64,000 bases of DNA from an uncultured Lachnospiraceae bacterium (GCA_947177445.1 CAMWUL010000006.1:1-64000), one strand, 5' to 3'. Shown: positions 34,231 to 42,621, counted from the stretch's first letter. Translations and numbers: made by a program. The notes: generated by a model from the letters alone, not told the origin.

Positions 34231-34852
34231 CCATATTTCTTTTTCCTGTGAAAAAGGATTCGCACAGTCTGTTCCGTTTGCCGCAGGATATGAACTGCAA
34301 TTTCGGGAGCAGGCACTGAAAAATATAAGTTGCAAGGACCCTTTTTTTAAAGTGCCGCATTCGGAGCATGATATTTATATGTATGAAAAACCGCAGAATC
34401 TTCCCGTTGAGATTACAGCGTATGATACATGCTTTCCGGGCGCTGACAGTATGACGGTAGAGGATCGTTCTATCATTATGTATTCTCCCCATCCGGAAAA
34501 AACGTCGGAATTTCTGTCCCTGTTCGGACTGAAAAAAACAGAAGGAACCGGGGAGGATCTGGTGCTTGAGGGCAGGTTTGCTCTGGGCGGAGTGACCTTT
34601 GGGGTCAGAAAAGCCGATGCGGTAGAGTGGAGGCTGGATAAAACCGGATGGTCTTCGGTGGGTTTTTTGTCCAGCAATGTGCAGAAGGAATTAGAGAAGG
34701 TGCAGGCTGCCGGTTATGAGGTTACCTGGGCGGAAGAGCTGGAGGTGAATCACAGGCGGATGAATATAGGCTTCTGCAAGGGTCCCTTTGGAGAAATTGT
34801 TGAGATTATCAGCCTTCAAAGGAGTAAAGAGAACAGCGGGGCTGTTGACTGA
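34214..34852 (+). CDS. VOC (glyoxalase/dioxygenase fold) family protein
   Basis: A 212-residue protein with two betaalphabetabetabeta modules as in the vicinal oxygen chelate superfamily. The first begins LKFDHISFSCEKG and the second contains WSSVGFLSSNVQKELEKVQAAGYEVTW and GPFGEIVEIISL. Metal ligands would be a His in FDHISF and a Glu in GEIVEI. Members act as epimerases, isomerases, lyases or dioxygenases, and the reaction here is not predictable. It sits between the ligase and the cyclase in one transcript. Confidence 0.7.
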   Translation: MILKFDHISFSCEKGFAQSVPFAAGYELQFREQALKNISCKDPFFKVPHSEHDIYMYEKPQNLPVEITAYDTCFPGADSMTVEDRSIIMYSPHPEKTSEFLSLFGLKKTEGTGEDLVLEGRFALGGVTFGVRKADAVEWRLDKTGWSSVGFLSSNVQKELEKVQAAGYEVTWAEELEVNHRRMNIGFCKGPFGEIVEIISLQRSKENSGAVD

Positions 34853-34855
34853 TAT

Positions 34856-35530
34856 ATGAAAGTGAGTGCAGAGATGAAGATTATTGATTTATCGTTGACA
34901 ATAGACAATGAATGTATGACCTGCGGTACGCCCTGGCATCAAAAGGTGGAAATACGGCAGCTGGGAAGGCTTGATGAGGTGGGGAGAAATACCCACAGTA
35001 TTTTATTGGGAAGCCATTCGGGTACCCACATGGATGCACCGCTGCATTTTTATAATGCCGCACAGGGGATAGACAGGGCGGACCTGCAGAAGATATGCGG
35101 TGAAATGACCGTTGTGGATTTTTCGCATATGAAAGCAGGGAGTGTGGTGGAATACGAGGATGTAAAGGAGCTTTCCGTAACAGAGAGAATGCTGTTTCGC
35201 TTTGACTGGTGGAAAAATTGGAAGAGCCCCTGTTATTACAAGGGATTTCCTTTTTTCTCGGAAGAGGCAGTCACCTTTTTAATAGAACAGGGAATGATCG
35301 TCATGGCGCTGGATACGCCGTCTCCGGATGACGGAGGCGCGATTGCGTGTAAGGATGATTCTCCGATCCATAAGAAATTGTTGGAAAGCGGAGTGGTGCT
35401 TATTGAATATCTGTGCAATACAGATTGCCTGATGGCAGATAAAAATTATTGTCTTTTTGCGCTGCCTTTAAAAATTAAAGACTGTGACGGAGCGCCGTCG
35501 AGAGTGATAGCAGTGGAAACGGAGGATTAG
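34856..35530 (+). CDS. Cyclase family protein (kynurenine formamidase-like)
   Basis: A 224-residue metal-dependent hydrolase of the cyclase family. The defining motif SHSGTHMDAPLHF (HxGTHxDxPxHF) is intact, as is the C-terminal half with LDTPSPDDGG. Members hydrolyse N-formylkynurenine or catalyse cyclisations and dehydrations in natural-product pathways. The start could be 34856 or 34874 (MKIIDLSL); neither has a strong ribosome site. It lies three bases after the VOC gene and two bases before the ACP gene. Confidence 0.8.
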   Translation: MKVSAEMKIIDLSLTIDNECMTCGTPWHQKVEIRQLGRLDEVGRNTHSILLGSHSGTHMDAPLHFYNAAQGIDRADLQKICGEMTVVDFSHMKAGSVVEYEDVKELSVTERMLFRFDWWKNWKSPCYYKGFPFFSEEAVTFLIEQGMIVMALDTPSPDDGGAIACKDDSPIHKKLLESGVVLIEYLCNTDCLMADKNYCLFALPLKIKDCDGAPSRVIAVETED

Positions 35531-35532
35531 CA

Positions 35533-35787
35533 ATGGAAGTAAAAAAATGGATTATTGACTGGATGGCTGACAACAGCGGCGTGAGCAGTGAAGAAATTTC
35601 CCAAAACAGCGAGGCCAATTTTTTTGAGAAGGAATATATAGATTCCTTTGCGTTTATTATGCTCATTGCCGGGATAGAAGAAACGTTTGGCGTGACATTT
35701 GATAATGAGCAGTTCGAGGACAGAGCTTTTTCCACAATTAACGGACTGGCGGAATGCATTGAAAGGAACAGGAAGGATAAAGCATGA
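35533..35787 (+). CDS. Acyl carrier protein
   Basis: An 84-residue four-helix carrier protein. The phosphopantetheine attachment site is Ser38 in EYIDSFAFIMLIAGIEE, resembling carrier proteins of specialised pathways more than fatty acid AcpP. It sits immediately upstream of an acyltransferase whose start overlaps its end (ATGA), a strong hint that the acyl chain built on this ACP is the donor for that enzyme. Confidence 0.85.
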   Translation: MEVKKWIIDWMADNSGVSSEEISQNSEANFFEKEYIDSFAFIMLIAGIEETFGVTFDNEQFEDRAFSTINGLAECIERNRKDKA

Positions 35788-36566
35788 TTTATCACTATAC
35801 ACGTGAGAATGTTATTGAAGCATTGCGGAAAATAGGAATCGAGCAGGGAGACAGTGTTTTTATTCACAGCAATCTTGGGTTTCTGGGTATGATGGAGCAT
35901 TGCGGAACAAAGGAAAAGCTGTGTGAGGAGTTTCTCGGCGCAGTTAAGGAAGTGACTGGCGAGGAAGGTACTATTATTCTGCCTGCCTTTTCCTATTCCT
36001 TTTGTCATGACGAGGTATATAATCCGCTGGAAACAGGAACAACCTGCGGCATGCTTTCAGAATACATGATTCGTCATTTTGGCTGTAATCGAAGCCTTGA
36101 CCCTAATTTTTCCATATGCGGCATGGGCAAAAGCATGAGCTATTACAGAGACTGTAACGTGCATGAGGCGTTTGGAGAGGATTCCTTCTGGGAGCGTCTT
36201 GTAAAAGAGGGCGGAAAGATCATGTGCGTTAATTTTGACGCGGGTTCCACTCTGATACACTATATTGAGAGATTGAATCACGTCGCATATCGGTACAATA
36301 AGGCCTTTAACGGCATAAAGATTGTGGACGGAAAGCAGGTACGTGATTATGCTGTACACTTTGTCTATGATTATGATAAACCGGGAGATGCTTATCATCC
36401 TGACAGAATAGATGCCTTATGCAGGGAAAACGGGATTGTGAAGACGGCACATTTGGGAAAAGGAAGTGTTTTGGCATTTTCCGCCAGGGAATATGTGGAT
36501 TATATCGGGGAGCTGTTAAAGAAACGTCCGCGGATACTGGTGAAGGATGAGCAGGAGGGTGCATGA
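35784..36566 (+). CDS. AAC(3)-family N-acyltransferase
   Basis: A 260-residue member of the aminoglycoside 3-N-acetyltransferase family (antibiotic NAT). Typical segments are GDSVFIHSNLGFLG, GTIILPAFSYSFCHDEVYNP, DPNFSICGMGK and FGEDSFWERLVKEGGKIMCVNFDAGSTLIHYIE. Many chromosomal members are not resistance genes and acylate amino sugars in surface glycans. The overlap with the acyl carrier protein gene suggests it uses acyl-ACP rather than acetyl-CoA here (inference). It overlaps the aldolase gene by four bases. Confidence 0.8.
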   Translation: MIYHYTRENVIEALRKIGIEQGDSVFIHSNLGFLGMMEHCGTKEKLCEEFLGAVKEVTGEEGTIILPAFSYSFCHDEVYNPLETGTTCGMLSEYMIRHFGCNRSLDPNFSICGMGKSMSYYRDCNVHEAFGEDSFWERLVKEGGKIMCVNFDAGSTLIHYIERLNHVAYRYNKAFNGIKIVDGKQVRDYAVHFVYDYDKPGDAYHPDRIDALCRENGIVKTAHLGKGSVLAFSAREYVDYIGELLKKRPRILVKDEQEGA

Positions 36567-37633
36567 AAGAGAAAAAATTTGAGATTATGGATGTATCCCT
36601 GAGGGATGGAAGCTATGCGATTAACTTTCAATTTTCCATCAATGATGAAAAGAATATTTGCACCAGCCTGGAAAAGCAGGGATTTCGATATATTGAGATC
36701 GGTCATGGAATGGGTGTCGGCGCAAGCAGCTTAAAAAACGGTCTTGCACTGCACACGGATCAAGAATATTTGAAATGTGCGCAGGATCATATGAAGTCTG
36801 CGAAATATGGCATGTTCTGTATTCCGGGAGTCGCTTCGCTTGAGGACATTGATTTAATGGCGGAATATGGATGCTCTTTTATACGCATCGGAACAAATGT
36901 GGAAAGTGTCAGCCAGTCGGAAGAATATATCAGGCACGCGAAAAAGCATCATATGCAGGTAATGGCTAATTATATGAAATCCTATGCGGCAACACCTGAG
37001 GAGTTTTCTGAGGCTGTAAAGCGCTCTGAGGCGTGGGGAGCGGATTTGATCTACATCGTGGATTCGGCAGGAAATATGATGCCGGAAGATATTGAAAGAT
37101 ATTATGAAGCGATTCGTAGTTGCAGCAGTAAGGTTAAGGTGGGTTTTCATGGGCATAATAATATAGGGCTCGCTTTATCTAACAGTCTTTTTGCGGTAGA
37201 GCTGGGCGTGGACTTTATTGACTGTTCCCTTCAGGGGATGGGCCGCAGCTCAGGAAATACATGTCTTGAGCATTTTGTGGTCTGCCTGCAGCGTAAGGGA
37301 TATGACATACCGGTAGATATCGTTTCGTTATTGCTTGACAGTAAAAAATATATTTATCCGTTTATCAAAAAAGGCGGGATAAATCCCATTGACACTATTT
37401 GCGGTGTTTCGGGCTTTCACACAAGCTATTTAAAGGAAATTCAAAAGTGTTCCCTGAAGCATGGAGTGAATCCCTTATTGTTGATTGAGGCATATAGTAA
37501 AGAGGATAAAGTCAACATGGATAAAAATTTATTGGACAAGGTAGCCGGACAGCTTCCTCATGATGAACAAAGCCTGACGACCGTTGACTTTATGGACTAT
37601 TTCGGCGCGGAGCAGCCTTACGTGTCAGGATGA
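36563..37633 (+). CDS. DRE-TIM metallolyase, 4-hydroxy-2-oxovalerate aldolase-like
   Basis: A 356-residue TIM-barrel protein. The metal-binding start DVSLRDGSYAINFQF, the catalytic region GFHGHNNIGLALSNS and VDSAGNMMPEDIERYYE place it with HMG-CoA lyase/4-hydroxy-2-oxovalerate aldolases. It would make or break a carbon-carbon bond next to a 2-oxo acid. The usual acetaldehyde dehydrogenase partner (DmpF/MhpF) is absent, so a biosynthetic aldol role for the acyl precursor is likely. It is the last gene of the six-gene operon. Confidence 0.8.
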   Translation: MKEKKFEIMDVSLRDGSYAINFQFSINDEKNICTSLEKQGFRYIEIGHGMGVGASSLKNGLALHTDQEYLKCAQDHMKSAKYGMFCIPGVASLEDIDLMAEYGCSFIRIGTNVESVSQSEEYIRHAKKHHMQVMANYMKSYAATPEEFSEAVKRSEAWGADLIYIVDSAGNMMPEDIERYYEAIRSCSSKVKVGFHGHNNIGLALSNSLFAVELGVDFIDCSLQGMGRSSGNTCLEHFVVCLQRKGYDIPVDIVSLLLDSKKYIYPFIKKGGINPIDTICGVSGFHTSYLKEIQKCSLKHGVNPLLLIEAYSKEDKVNMDKNLLDKVAGQLPHDEQSLTTVDFMDYFGAEQPYVSG

Positions 37634-37783
37634 GGGAGGCTATCGTTTTATCCGTGAGCAATGAGGAAAATGTCTGCTGGAAGCAGACCGCAAAGAAGGG
37701 CGCTTCCTGTATAATCCAGTCAGATGATGAAGATCTGTTGGGTTGAAGAATAATTTGAGAAATTACAGGGAAAGAAATCTAAG

Positions 37784-37834
37784 GGACTATTTAACGGGTA
37801 CCATCATCTGAATGGAACCGGTACTGTGAAGTGA
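37784..37834 (+). pseudogene. C-terminal fragment of an SGNH/DHHW-like gene
   Basis: Reading from 37784 gives GLFNGYHHLNGTGTVK then a stop. This parallels FNGYHHLNGAGAQK of the damaged gene at 28013-28630. No start or upstream domain belongs to it. The bases between 37634 and 37783 show no gene I recognise. Confidence 0.55.
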
Positions 37835-37841
37835 ACCGGTT

Positions 37842-39086
37842 TGCTATCTGTGGCTCCTTGGCGCCAGTTATTATTTTTATATGAGCTGGAATCCCGGTTA
37901 TGCTCTTTTGATGCTGACCGCGACGGTGATCACCTGGGGAGGCGGACTGCTGATCTGTGCATGTGGGCGGAAGTCCGACAGGAGGTCGAAGAGGGCGGGG
38001 CGTTGTGCCTGGCCGGAGGTATTGTGCTGATTCTGGGGATTTTATTTGTCTTCAAGTATTATGCTTTTGCCGGTGGGTATTTCCTTTTATACCTTTCAGG
38101 GTATCGGGTACATGATTGATGTATACCGGGGGAAGGTTCCGGCGGAGAAGAATTTTCTGCGCTATGCTCTGTTCCTTTCCTTCTTCCCGCAATTGGTAGC
38201 CGGGCCGATTGAACGCAGCAAAAATCTGCTGCGTCAGATCTATGAGCCCCATGAGTTTGATGCGGCGCGGGTAAAGGACGGACTGCTTCTGCTGGCTACG
38301 GTTCTTTTTGCGTTTCAGATTTACTGTGACTTTGGCGGGTATTCCGATATTGCCGTGGGTGCGGCCAGAGTGATGGGTTTTACGTTGACGAAGAATTTCA
38401 AGAGCCCCTATTGGGCTGTTTCGGTAAGCGAATTCTGGCGGAGCTGGCATATTTCCCTGACTACATGGTTTCGCGACTATATCTATATCCCTTTGGGCGG
38501 AAACCGCCGCGGCAGGTGGCGGAAATACCGTAATCTCCTTCTGACCTTTACCATCAGCGGCCTTTGGCATGGGACCGGATGGAACTACGTAATCTGGGGA
38601 GGACTCAACGGATTTTATCAGGTGGTGGGCGATTTGACCGGCCGCTTGCGCACCCGTCTGCGGGAGAGCCTGCATATTCGAACGGAATGCGCCAGCTATC
38701 GGCTGCTCCAGCGTCTTATAACCTTTGCGGCGGTGGATTTTTCGTGGTTCTTTTTCCGAGCGGAGGGCTTCAAAATCGCCCTGCAGATGCTCCGCCACGG
38801 CATTCAAAATATCGGGTTGTTTACTTTCTTTGCGCCGGACAATTTGCTGGGCATCAACACCATAGCTTTGTCCGAAAAGAATTTCTTTGTTATGCTGGCA
38901 GGGCTGGCGCTGATTCTGCTGGTGGATTATATGAAGAAGCGGGGCGTGGATTTTAAGAGGCGTTTGGCGGGGCAGAACATCTGGTTTCGCTGGCTGGTCT
39001 ACTATGGCTTGATTTTCAGTATTCTCATTTTTGGGATTTATGGCCCGGAGCATGATGCTTCTGCGTTTATTTATTTCCAGTTTTAA
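37842..39086 (+). pseudogene. MBOAT O-acyltransferase (AlgI/DltB-like), 5' part frameshifted
   Basis: From about 38064 the frame is a good MBOAT: LPVGISFYTFQGIGYMIDVYRGK, FPQLVAGPIERSKNLL, SEFWRSWHISLTTWFRDYIYIPLGG and the catalytic His in ISGLWHGTGWNYVIWGG. Upstream, matching N-terminal pieces occur in two other frames: SYYFYMSWNPGYALLML from 37866, and IVLILGILFVFKYYAF from about 38018. So at least two frameshifts or small deletions break the first 120 or so residues, and the true start region is gone. An internal start near 38046 could give a truncated protein lacking the first helices. The enzyme would have O-acylated a surface polymer. Confidence 0.7.
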
Positions 39087-39100
39087 CCGGGAGGTTTGAA

Positions 39101-39154
39101 ATGAGAGCAGTTAAGAAGGCAGCGGTTAAGCAGACAGCGGCGCTGATGGTGTAA
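39101..39154 (+). pseudogene. 17-codon stub, 5' remnant of a secreted acylation partner
   Basis: GGGAGG precedes an ATG giving MRAVKKAAVKQTAALMV and a stop. A basic start running into hydrophobic residues 15 bases after an MBOAT gene is where the SGNH/AlgX-like partner normally begins, so this is probably its truncated N-terminus. A terminator follows at once. Confidence 0.4.
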
Positions 39155-39156
39155 AC

Positions 39157-39180
39157 AGGGGCGAGATAATCATCGCCCCT
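39157..39180 (+). terminator. Intrinsic terminator after the MBOAT locus
   Basis: AGGGGCGA (39157-39164) pairs with TCGCCCCT (39173-39180), followed by TTTA. It also lies just beyond the end of the opposing tRNA synthetase gene and may act for both strands. Confidence 0.6.
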
Positions 39181-39187
39181 TTATAGT

Positions 39188-41182
39188 TTATATTTCCACC
39201 AGTTGACAATCATGCTTTTTAAAGAAATCCACTCTCGGTTCCAGATACTTCAATTTATGATTCTCCACGTCTGCAATATAAAAAGAAACCGGCTCAAATA
39301 TATTACTCCAATCCCACAATTCTTCTCCCAAATTTAGATATTCTCTAAACATTTCACATCCTTCCGGTGCGATTGGATGAACTAATATTGCCATAACCTT
39401 ACAGGCGTAAAAACAATCAATAACAAGCTGTTTTCTGAATTCCGCATTATTCGTGGCATCTGCAATCTTTACATTGTTTACCCAATGCTTGTTTACCCCT
39501 CGGATAAAGTCATCTAAAACATAAGAGATACGATGAAACTCCTGGTTATACATATAACGCTCATAATTAAGAACCGTTTTCTCTGTCATAAGTCTTATTT
39601 GTTCACTTGCTTCGCCCTTGGGAATTTTTCCGTCACAATTATTCTGAACAGCATAGAAGCAGGTTCGGATGAGCCGGTTAAACACATTGGTTATTAAATT
39701 GCCGTCTTTCAGAACCATATCCACGCCAACCCGGTCTTCATCTTTCATAAATACCTGCGGTTTAAAACCTACACTTTTGGAAGACAGACCCAAACTCATA
39801 AAATGCATCCGCAGCTGATCCTTAGTGTAATAATGAAGCAATTCATCGGCCAAAGGAGGCTTTAATTCGGAACTGCTGCTGGCTTTTGTATCCATATACA
39901 ATAAATGTCGATTAGCTATGATGTGGGATAAGTGTACCTTTTCCATATCCGGCACTTCCCCTTTGAGGACCTGTAATCCTGTAAATAACCCTGTCTGAGC
40001 GATGGCATAGAAATAAATATTATCTTCTCCAATAAACTGATAAACCTTAGATTCCTCATCATACCACCACCTGGATAAGTCGTCTTCTTTTCCCGCCGCT
40101 TTCAGATACGCTAAAGTAAAGGAAATCGGCGCCCACAGCGATTCCGGCCATACCCAAAAGGTGAGGTCTTTTAATCCTTCACACTCCGGGAATGGTATGC
40201 CCCATTCTACATTACCGGACAGCCGAAAGGGAACCAGTGTCTTTCCGGAAGTATAATGAATGCTGCCGGCTTCCAATACATTTTTAGCCTTGTCACGGTC
40301 ATCCAGATTTTCAAATTCGAACACAACAGACGGTTTCTTTTCCTCATCGATTAATTTATGAGGGGGCAGCTTTTCTGCCAATTCAGCCAGGTTGCCTATA
40401 TACTTTCTTGGTACATATATTAAGGGCTTTTTCAAAAATTCTTCTACGGTTTCCAACTGATATTTACGCGTATTTGTATTTTTCCGCAGGAAATCATTAT
40501 ATTCCTTTACTGCATGAATACAATATTCTAAATCAAAATACCAGTTTTCCACATCTTTGAGGACAGGTTTTTTATCGGATAAGCAGCTGATGGGATTGAT
40601 AAGTTCCGAAGGCAAAAACTGATGTCCCAATGAACACTCATCGGCATATGCCTTCTCCGAAGTGCATCCCGGTATAGGACATTTCCCTGTTACCTGCCTT
40701 CCGTTTAAAAACATCTTTTTTTCTTCATCATAAAACTGAGGCATGGACATTTTCCTGATATATCCATTTTTGTATAAAGTATGAAATACTTTCTCGGATA
40801 CCTGTTTGTGGATCGAACCTGCTTCTCCCAGTGCCGACGCTCCAAAGAAATCTAAACTGATGCCATAGTTTTCCAGGGTTTTCTCCTGATTCTCATGGTT
40901 AACACGTACATAATCTTCCAAAGAACCTTCATACCCTGCTTCCTGCAGCCTGCGATAGCTTTCCATGATAGGAGAACCATAACAATCTGTTCCTGAAAGA
41001 AAGATAACATTATCTTTTCCGATTCGATCTCTTAAAAATCGTGCAAAAATATCTGCATGCACAAACATGCCGCCTACATGCCCAAAATGTAAATTTTTAT
41101 TTCCGTAAGGCATACCTGCCGTAATAATTGCCCGCTTCGGAAATGTGGGGCGTTCATTTGGAGCTAATCGCTTACATATCAT
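39188..41182 (-). CDS. Methionyl-tRNA synthetase-like class I synthetase, divergent (second MetRS type)
   Basis: A 664-residue class I aminoacyl-tRNA synthetase of the MetG type. The HIGH box is HFGH (residues 32-35) in AGMPYGNKNLHFGH. The zinc-knuckle region (KCPIPGCTSEKAYADECSLGH) is present. The KMSKS loop is altered to DTKASSS in LLYMDTKASSSSELKPP. The anticodon-binding helical domain follows, without a C-terminal EMAP-type tRNA-binding domain. Most Firmicutes MetRS carry a clear KMSKS, so this looks like an additional, resistance-type or specialised enzyme. It is preceded by a 30-residue peptide gene and a strong terminator, and its AT-rich codon use suggests acquisition. Confidence 0.75.
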   Translation of the reverse strand: MICKRLAPNERPTFPKRAIITAGMPYGNKNLHFGHVGGMFVHADIFARFLRDRIGKDNVIFLSGTDCYGSPIMESYRRLQEAGYEGSLEDYVRVNHENQEKTLENYGISLDFFGASALGEAGSIHKQVSEKVFHTLYKNGYIRKMSMPQFYDEEKKMFLNGRQVTGKCPIPGCTSEKAYADECSLGHQFLPSELINPISCLSDKKPVLKDVENWYFDLEYCIHAVKEYNDFLRKNTNTRKYQLETVEEFLKKPLIYVPRKYIGNLAELAEKLPPHKLIDEEKKPSVVFEFENLDDRDKAKNVLEAGSIHYTSGKTLVPFRLSGNVEWGIPFPECEGLKDLTFWVWPESLWAPISFTLAYLKAAGKEDDLSRWWYDEESKVYQFIGEDNIYFYAIAQTGLFTGLQVLKGEVPDMEKVHLSHIIANRHLLYMDTKASSSSELKPPLADELLHYYTKDQLRMHFMSLGLSSKSVGFKPQVFMKDEDRVGVDMVLKDGNLITNVFNRLIRTCFYAVQNNCDGKIPKGEASEQIRLMTEKTVLNYERYMYNQEFHRISYVLDDFIRGVNKHWVNNVKIADATNNAEFRKQLVIDCFYACKVMAILVHPIAPEGCEMFREYLNLGEELWDWSNIFEPVSFYIADVENHKLKYLEPRVDFFKKHDCQLVEI

Positions 41183-41233
41183 ATTATTTTGTTCCTTTCT
41201 GAATCCCTGAAATAGATGGAAATATTGTAAAAT

Positions 41234-41272
41234 AAAAACGGTCCAAAACTCGTATCGAGCTTTGGACCGTTT
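41234..41272 (-). terminator. Strong intrinsic terminator between the peptide gene and the MetRS gene
   Basis: Read on the minus strand, AAACGGTCCAAA (41272-41261) pairs perfectly with TTTGGACCGTTT (41247-41236), and an inner CTCG/CGAG stem adds four pairs. A T-rich tract follows. It lies 54 bases upstream of the MetRS start and would stop most transcription unless it is regulated. Confidence 0.85.
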
Positions 41273-41301
41273 GGTTCAGATTAACCAGGTAAAGATATTT
41301 G

Positions 41302-41394
41302 TTATGAACACAGCCCAAAAAGCCCGTTGTCAATTTTGGCAATAGGCTGCTGTTGCTGGTTCATTTTGTTCATAGTAACTGAAAATTTAGTCAT
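41302..41394 (-). CDS. 30-residue peptide gene upstream of MetRS
   Basis: The ORF begins MTKFSVTMNKMNQQQQ and ends GLFGLCS. AAGGAAAG lies upstream of the ATG, and a good promoter sits 28 bases before that. The peptide is followed by a strong terminator and then the MetRS gene. It has three methionines in its first eleven codons, so it could be a leader peptide whose translation senses methionyl-tRNA. The Gln run and C-terminal Cys also resemble a small secreted or modified peptide precursor. No modifying enzyme or transporter is adjacent. Confidence 0.6.
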   Translation of the reverse strand: MTKFSVTMNKMNQQQQPIAKIDNGLFGLCS

Positions 41395-41421
41395 GGTCGT
41401 ATCTTTCCTTTATCTTGTGTA

Positions 41422-41450
41422 ATTTTAGCAGTATATATTTTAGTTGTCAA
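41422..41450 (-). promoter_or_regulatory. SigA-type promoter of the peptide-MetRS unit
   Basis: On the minus strand TTGACA (41445-41450) and TAAAAT (41422-41427) are 17 bases apart. The -35 lies next to the stop codon of the AraC-type gene, so the unit is transcribed independently of it. Confidence 0.75.
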
Positions 41451-42306
41451 TAGGAATATGATTTTCCTGCCGGTATTCTTTATCTTGCTGCATATGAGAT
41501 TCCCGCCGGTACTGGGAAGGAGATAAGCCGCACCATTTCTTGAAAAACGCCGTAAAATGATGATAATCGGGAAAATCCAGATGATTGGAGATTTCCTGGA
41601 CAGTCATGGGCGAATGGCGCAGCAGGTTCATGGATATTTCAAGTCTCAGGGACAGGTAATAGTGGTAAGGAGTGGTCCGGTATTCCCTTTTGAACACGTC
41701 ATTGCCCCGGGAACGGGAGAGATGGACGTGAGAGACGATCTCGTCAATATGCAGGGAGCGGTGAACATTCTGTTCAATAAAGCATTTCATGGCGAAGGCA
41801 GGGGAGGTTTTTTCCTGATGGCCGATCAGGGTTTCCGAAAACAGCTGGATATAATGATGAAGAAAGAGGGCCAGTTCGCTTCTGCAGTGGGCCGGATCTT
41901 TTTTCATAATATGGAATGCTTCGGTGAGGTATTCTCTGTTTCTGAAATTTTCCACATAACAGTTGGCATTCAGATGGTAGTCCGATAGCAGGTGCTGCAC
42001 CAGCATGCCCCGGACATTGAACCAGACCTTGGTCCAGGGATCGTGGGGGTCGGAATAGTAGTGGTAGGTGCAGGGATGGAGGATGTAGGCGGATCCGGCG
42101 CCCAGGGCCGCTTTCCGGTCATTAAAAAAGACATACCCGCGTCCGCTGATAATGTATTCGAACACATAGTGATCCCCGTTGGGGCGCAGAATATGGTAAT
42201 TGGGATCCGCAAAGGTGATGCCCGAGGAAAGAGGGGAAAATTCGGCAGAGTCCGGTCCCAGATAAAAGTAATATTCCTCTCTGGCCGCTCTGTAAATATC
42301 CGGCAT
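41440..42306 (-). CDS. AraC family transcriptional regulator
   Basis: A 288-residue regulator with an N-terminal cupin sensor (HYVFEYIISGRGYVFFNDRKAALGAGSAYILHP) and a C-terminal pair of helix-turn-helices (LHIDEIVSHVHLSRSRGNDVFKREY and MTVQEISNHLDFPDYHHFTAFFKKWCGLSPSQYRRE). Such proteins sense sugars and activate neighbouring glycan-use genes. It is divergent from the GH2-permease operon, which it probably controls. The start at 42306 has AGGAGG upstream on the minus strand. Confidence 0.9.
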   Translation of the reverse strand: MPDIYRAAREEYYFYLGPDSAEFSPLSSGITFADPNYHILRPNGDHYVFEYIISGRGYVFFNDRKAALGAGSAYILHPCTYHYYSDPHDPWTKVWFNVRGMLVQHLLSDYHLNANCYVENFRNREYLTEAFHIMKKDPAHCRSELALFLHHYIQLFSETLIGHQEKTSPAFAMKCFIEQNVHRSLHIDEIVSHVHLSRSRGNDVFKREYRTTPYHYYLSLRLEISMNLLRHSPMTVQEISNHLDFPDYHHFTAFFKKWCGLSPSQYRRESHMQQDKEYRQENHIPIDN

Positions 42307-42621
42307 GCTGTAACCTCCTGTTTCATTGCCGCTTGCGGTAATGAGCTCCGTTCTTCGGCTGTTTTTTTTATTCCAATCCCGTCTCTGACTTTTTCATGTC
42401 AAAACAACTATTCAACTTCAATGCAAAAAGGGTTTGGCTTTGTAAAAATTATATAATAAAGAGCGGAAAAATCAATCTGTTTTTCTCAAAAAGACTAAAA
42501 GCAGGATTTTTTTATACATATACAGGTCTTTTTTAACCTGATTATTTTATGAAAGCTGTTAAAATATAGCATATAAAAACGAAAACGGAGAAAAAACAGA
42601 AAAAAGGAAGGAAAATGGCGA
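42307..42621. promoter_or_regulatory. Divergent control region of the AraC regulator and GH2 operon
   Basis: A 315-base AT-rich gap without a gene. It contains the inverted repeat CAGGT...ACCTG (42522-42540) and a TAAAAT box (42560-42565) about 57 bases before the GH2 start. No convincing -35 accompanies it, as expected for an activator-dependent promoter. The inverted repeat is a candidate AraC-type site, but direct repeats typical of AraC operators were not obvious. Confidence 0.4.

Noticed and set aside
35784..36566. AAC(3)-like gene as an aminoglycoside resistance gene
   Set aside because: It is embedded in an ACP/ligase/aldolase operon with overlapping reading frames, which fits a biosynthetic acyltransferase better.
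41183..41439. A T-box riboswitch in front of the MetRS gene
   Set aside because: The conserved T-box bulge sequence and specifier-loop layout were not found. The space is taken by a peptide ORF and a simple terminator.
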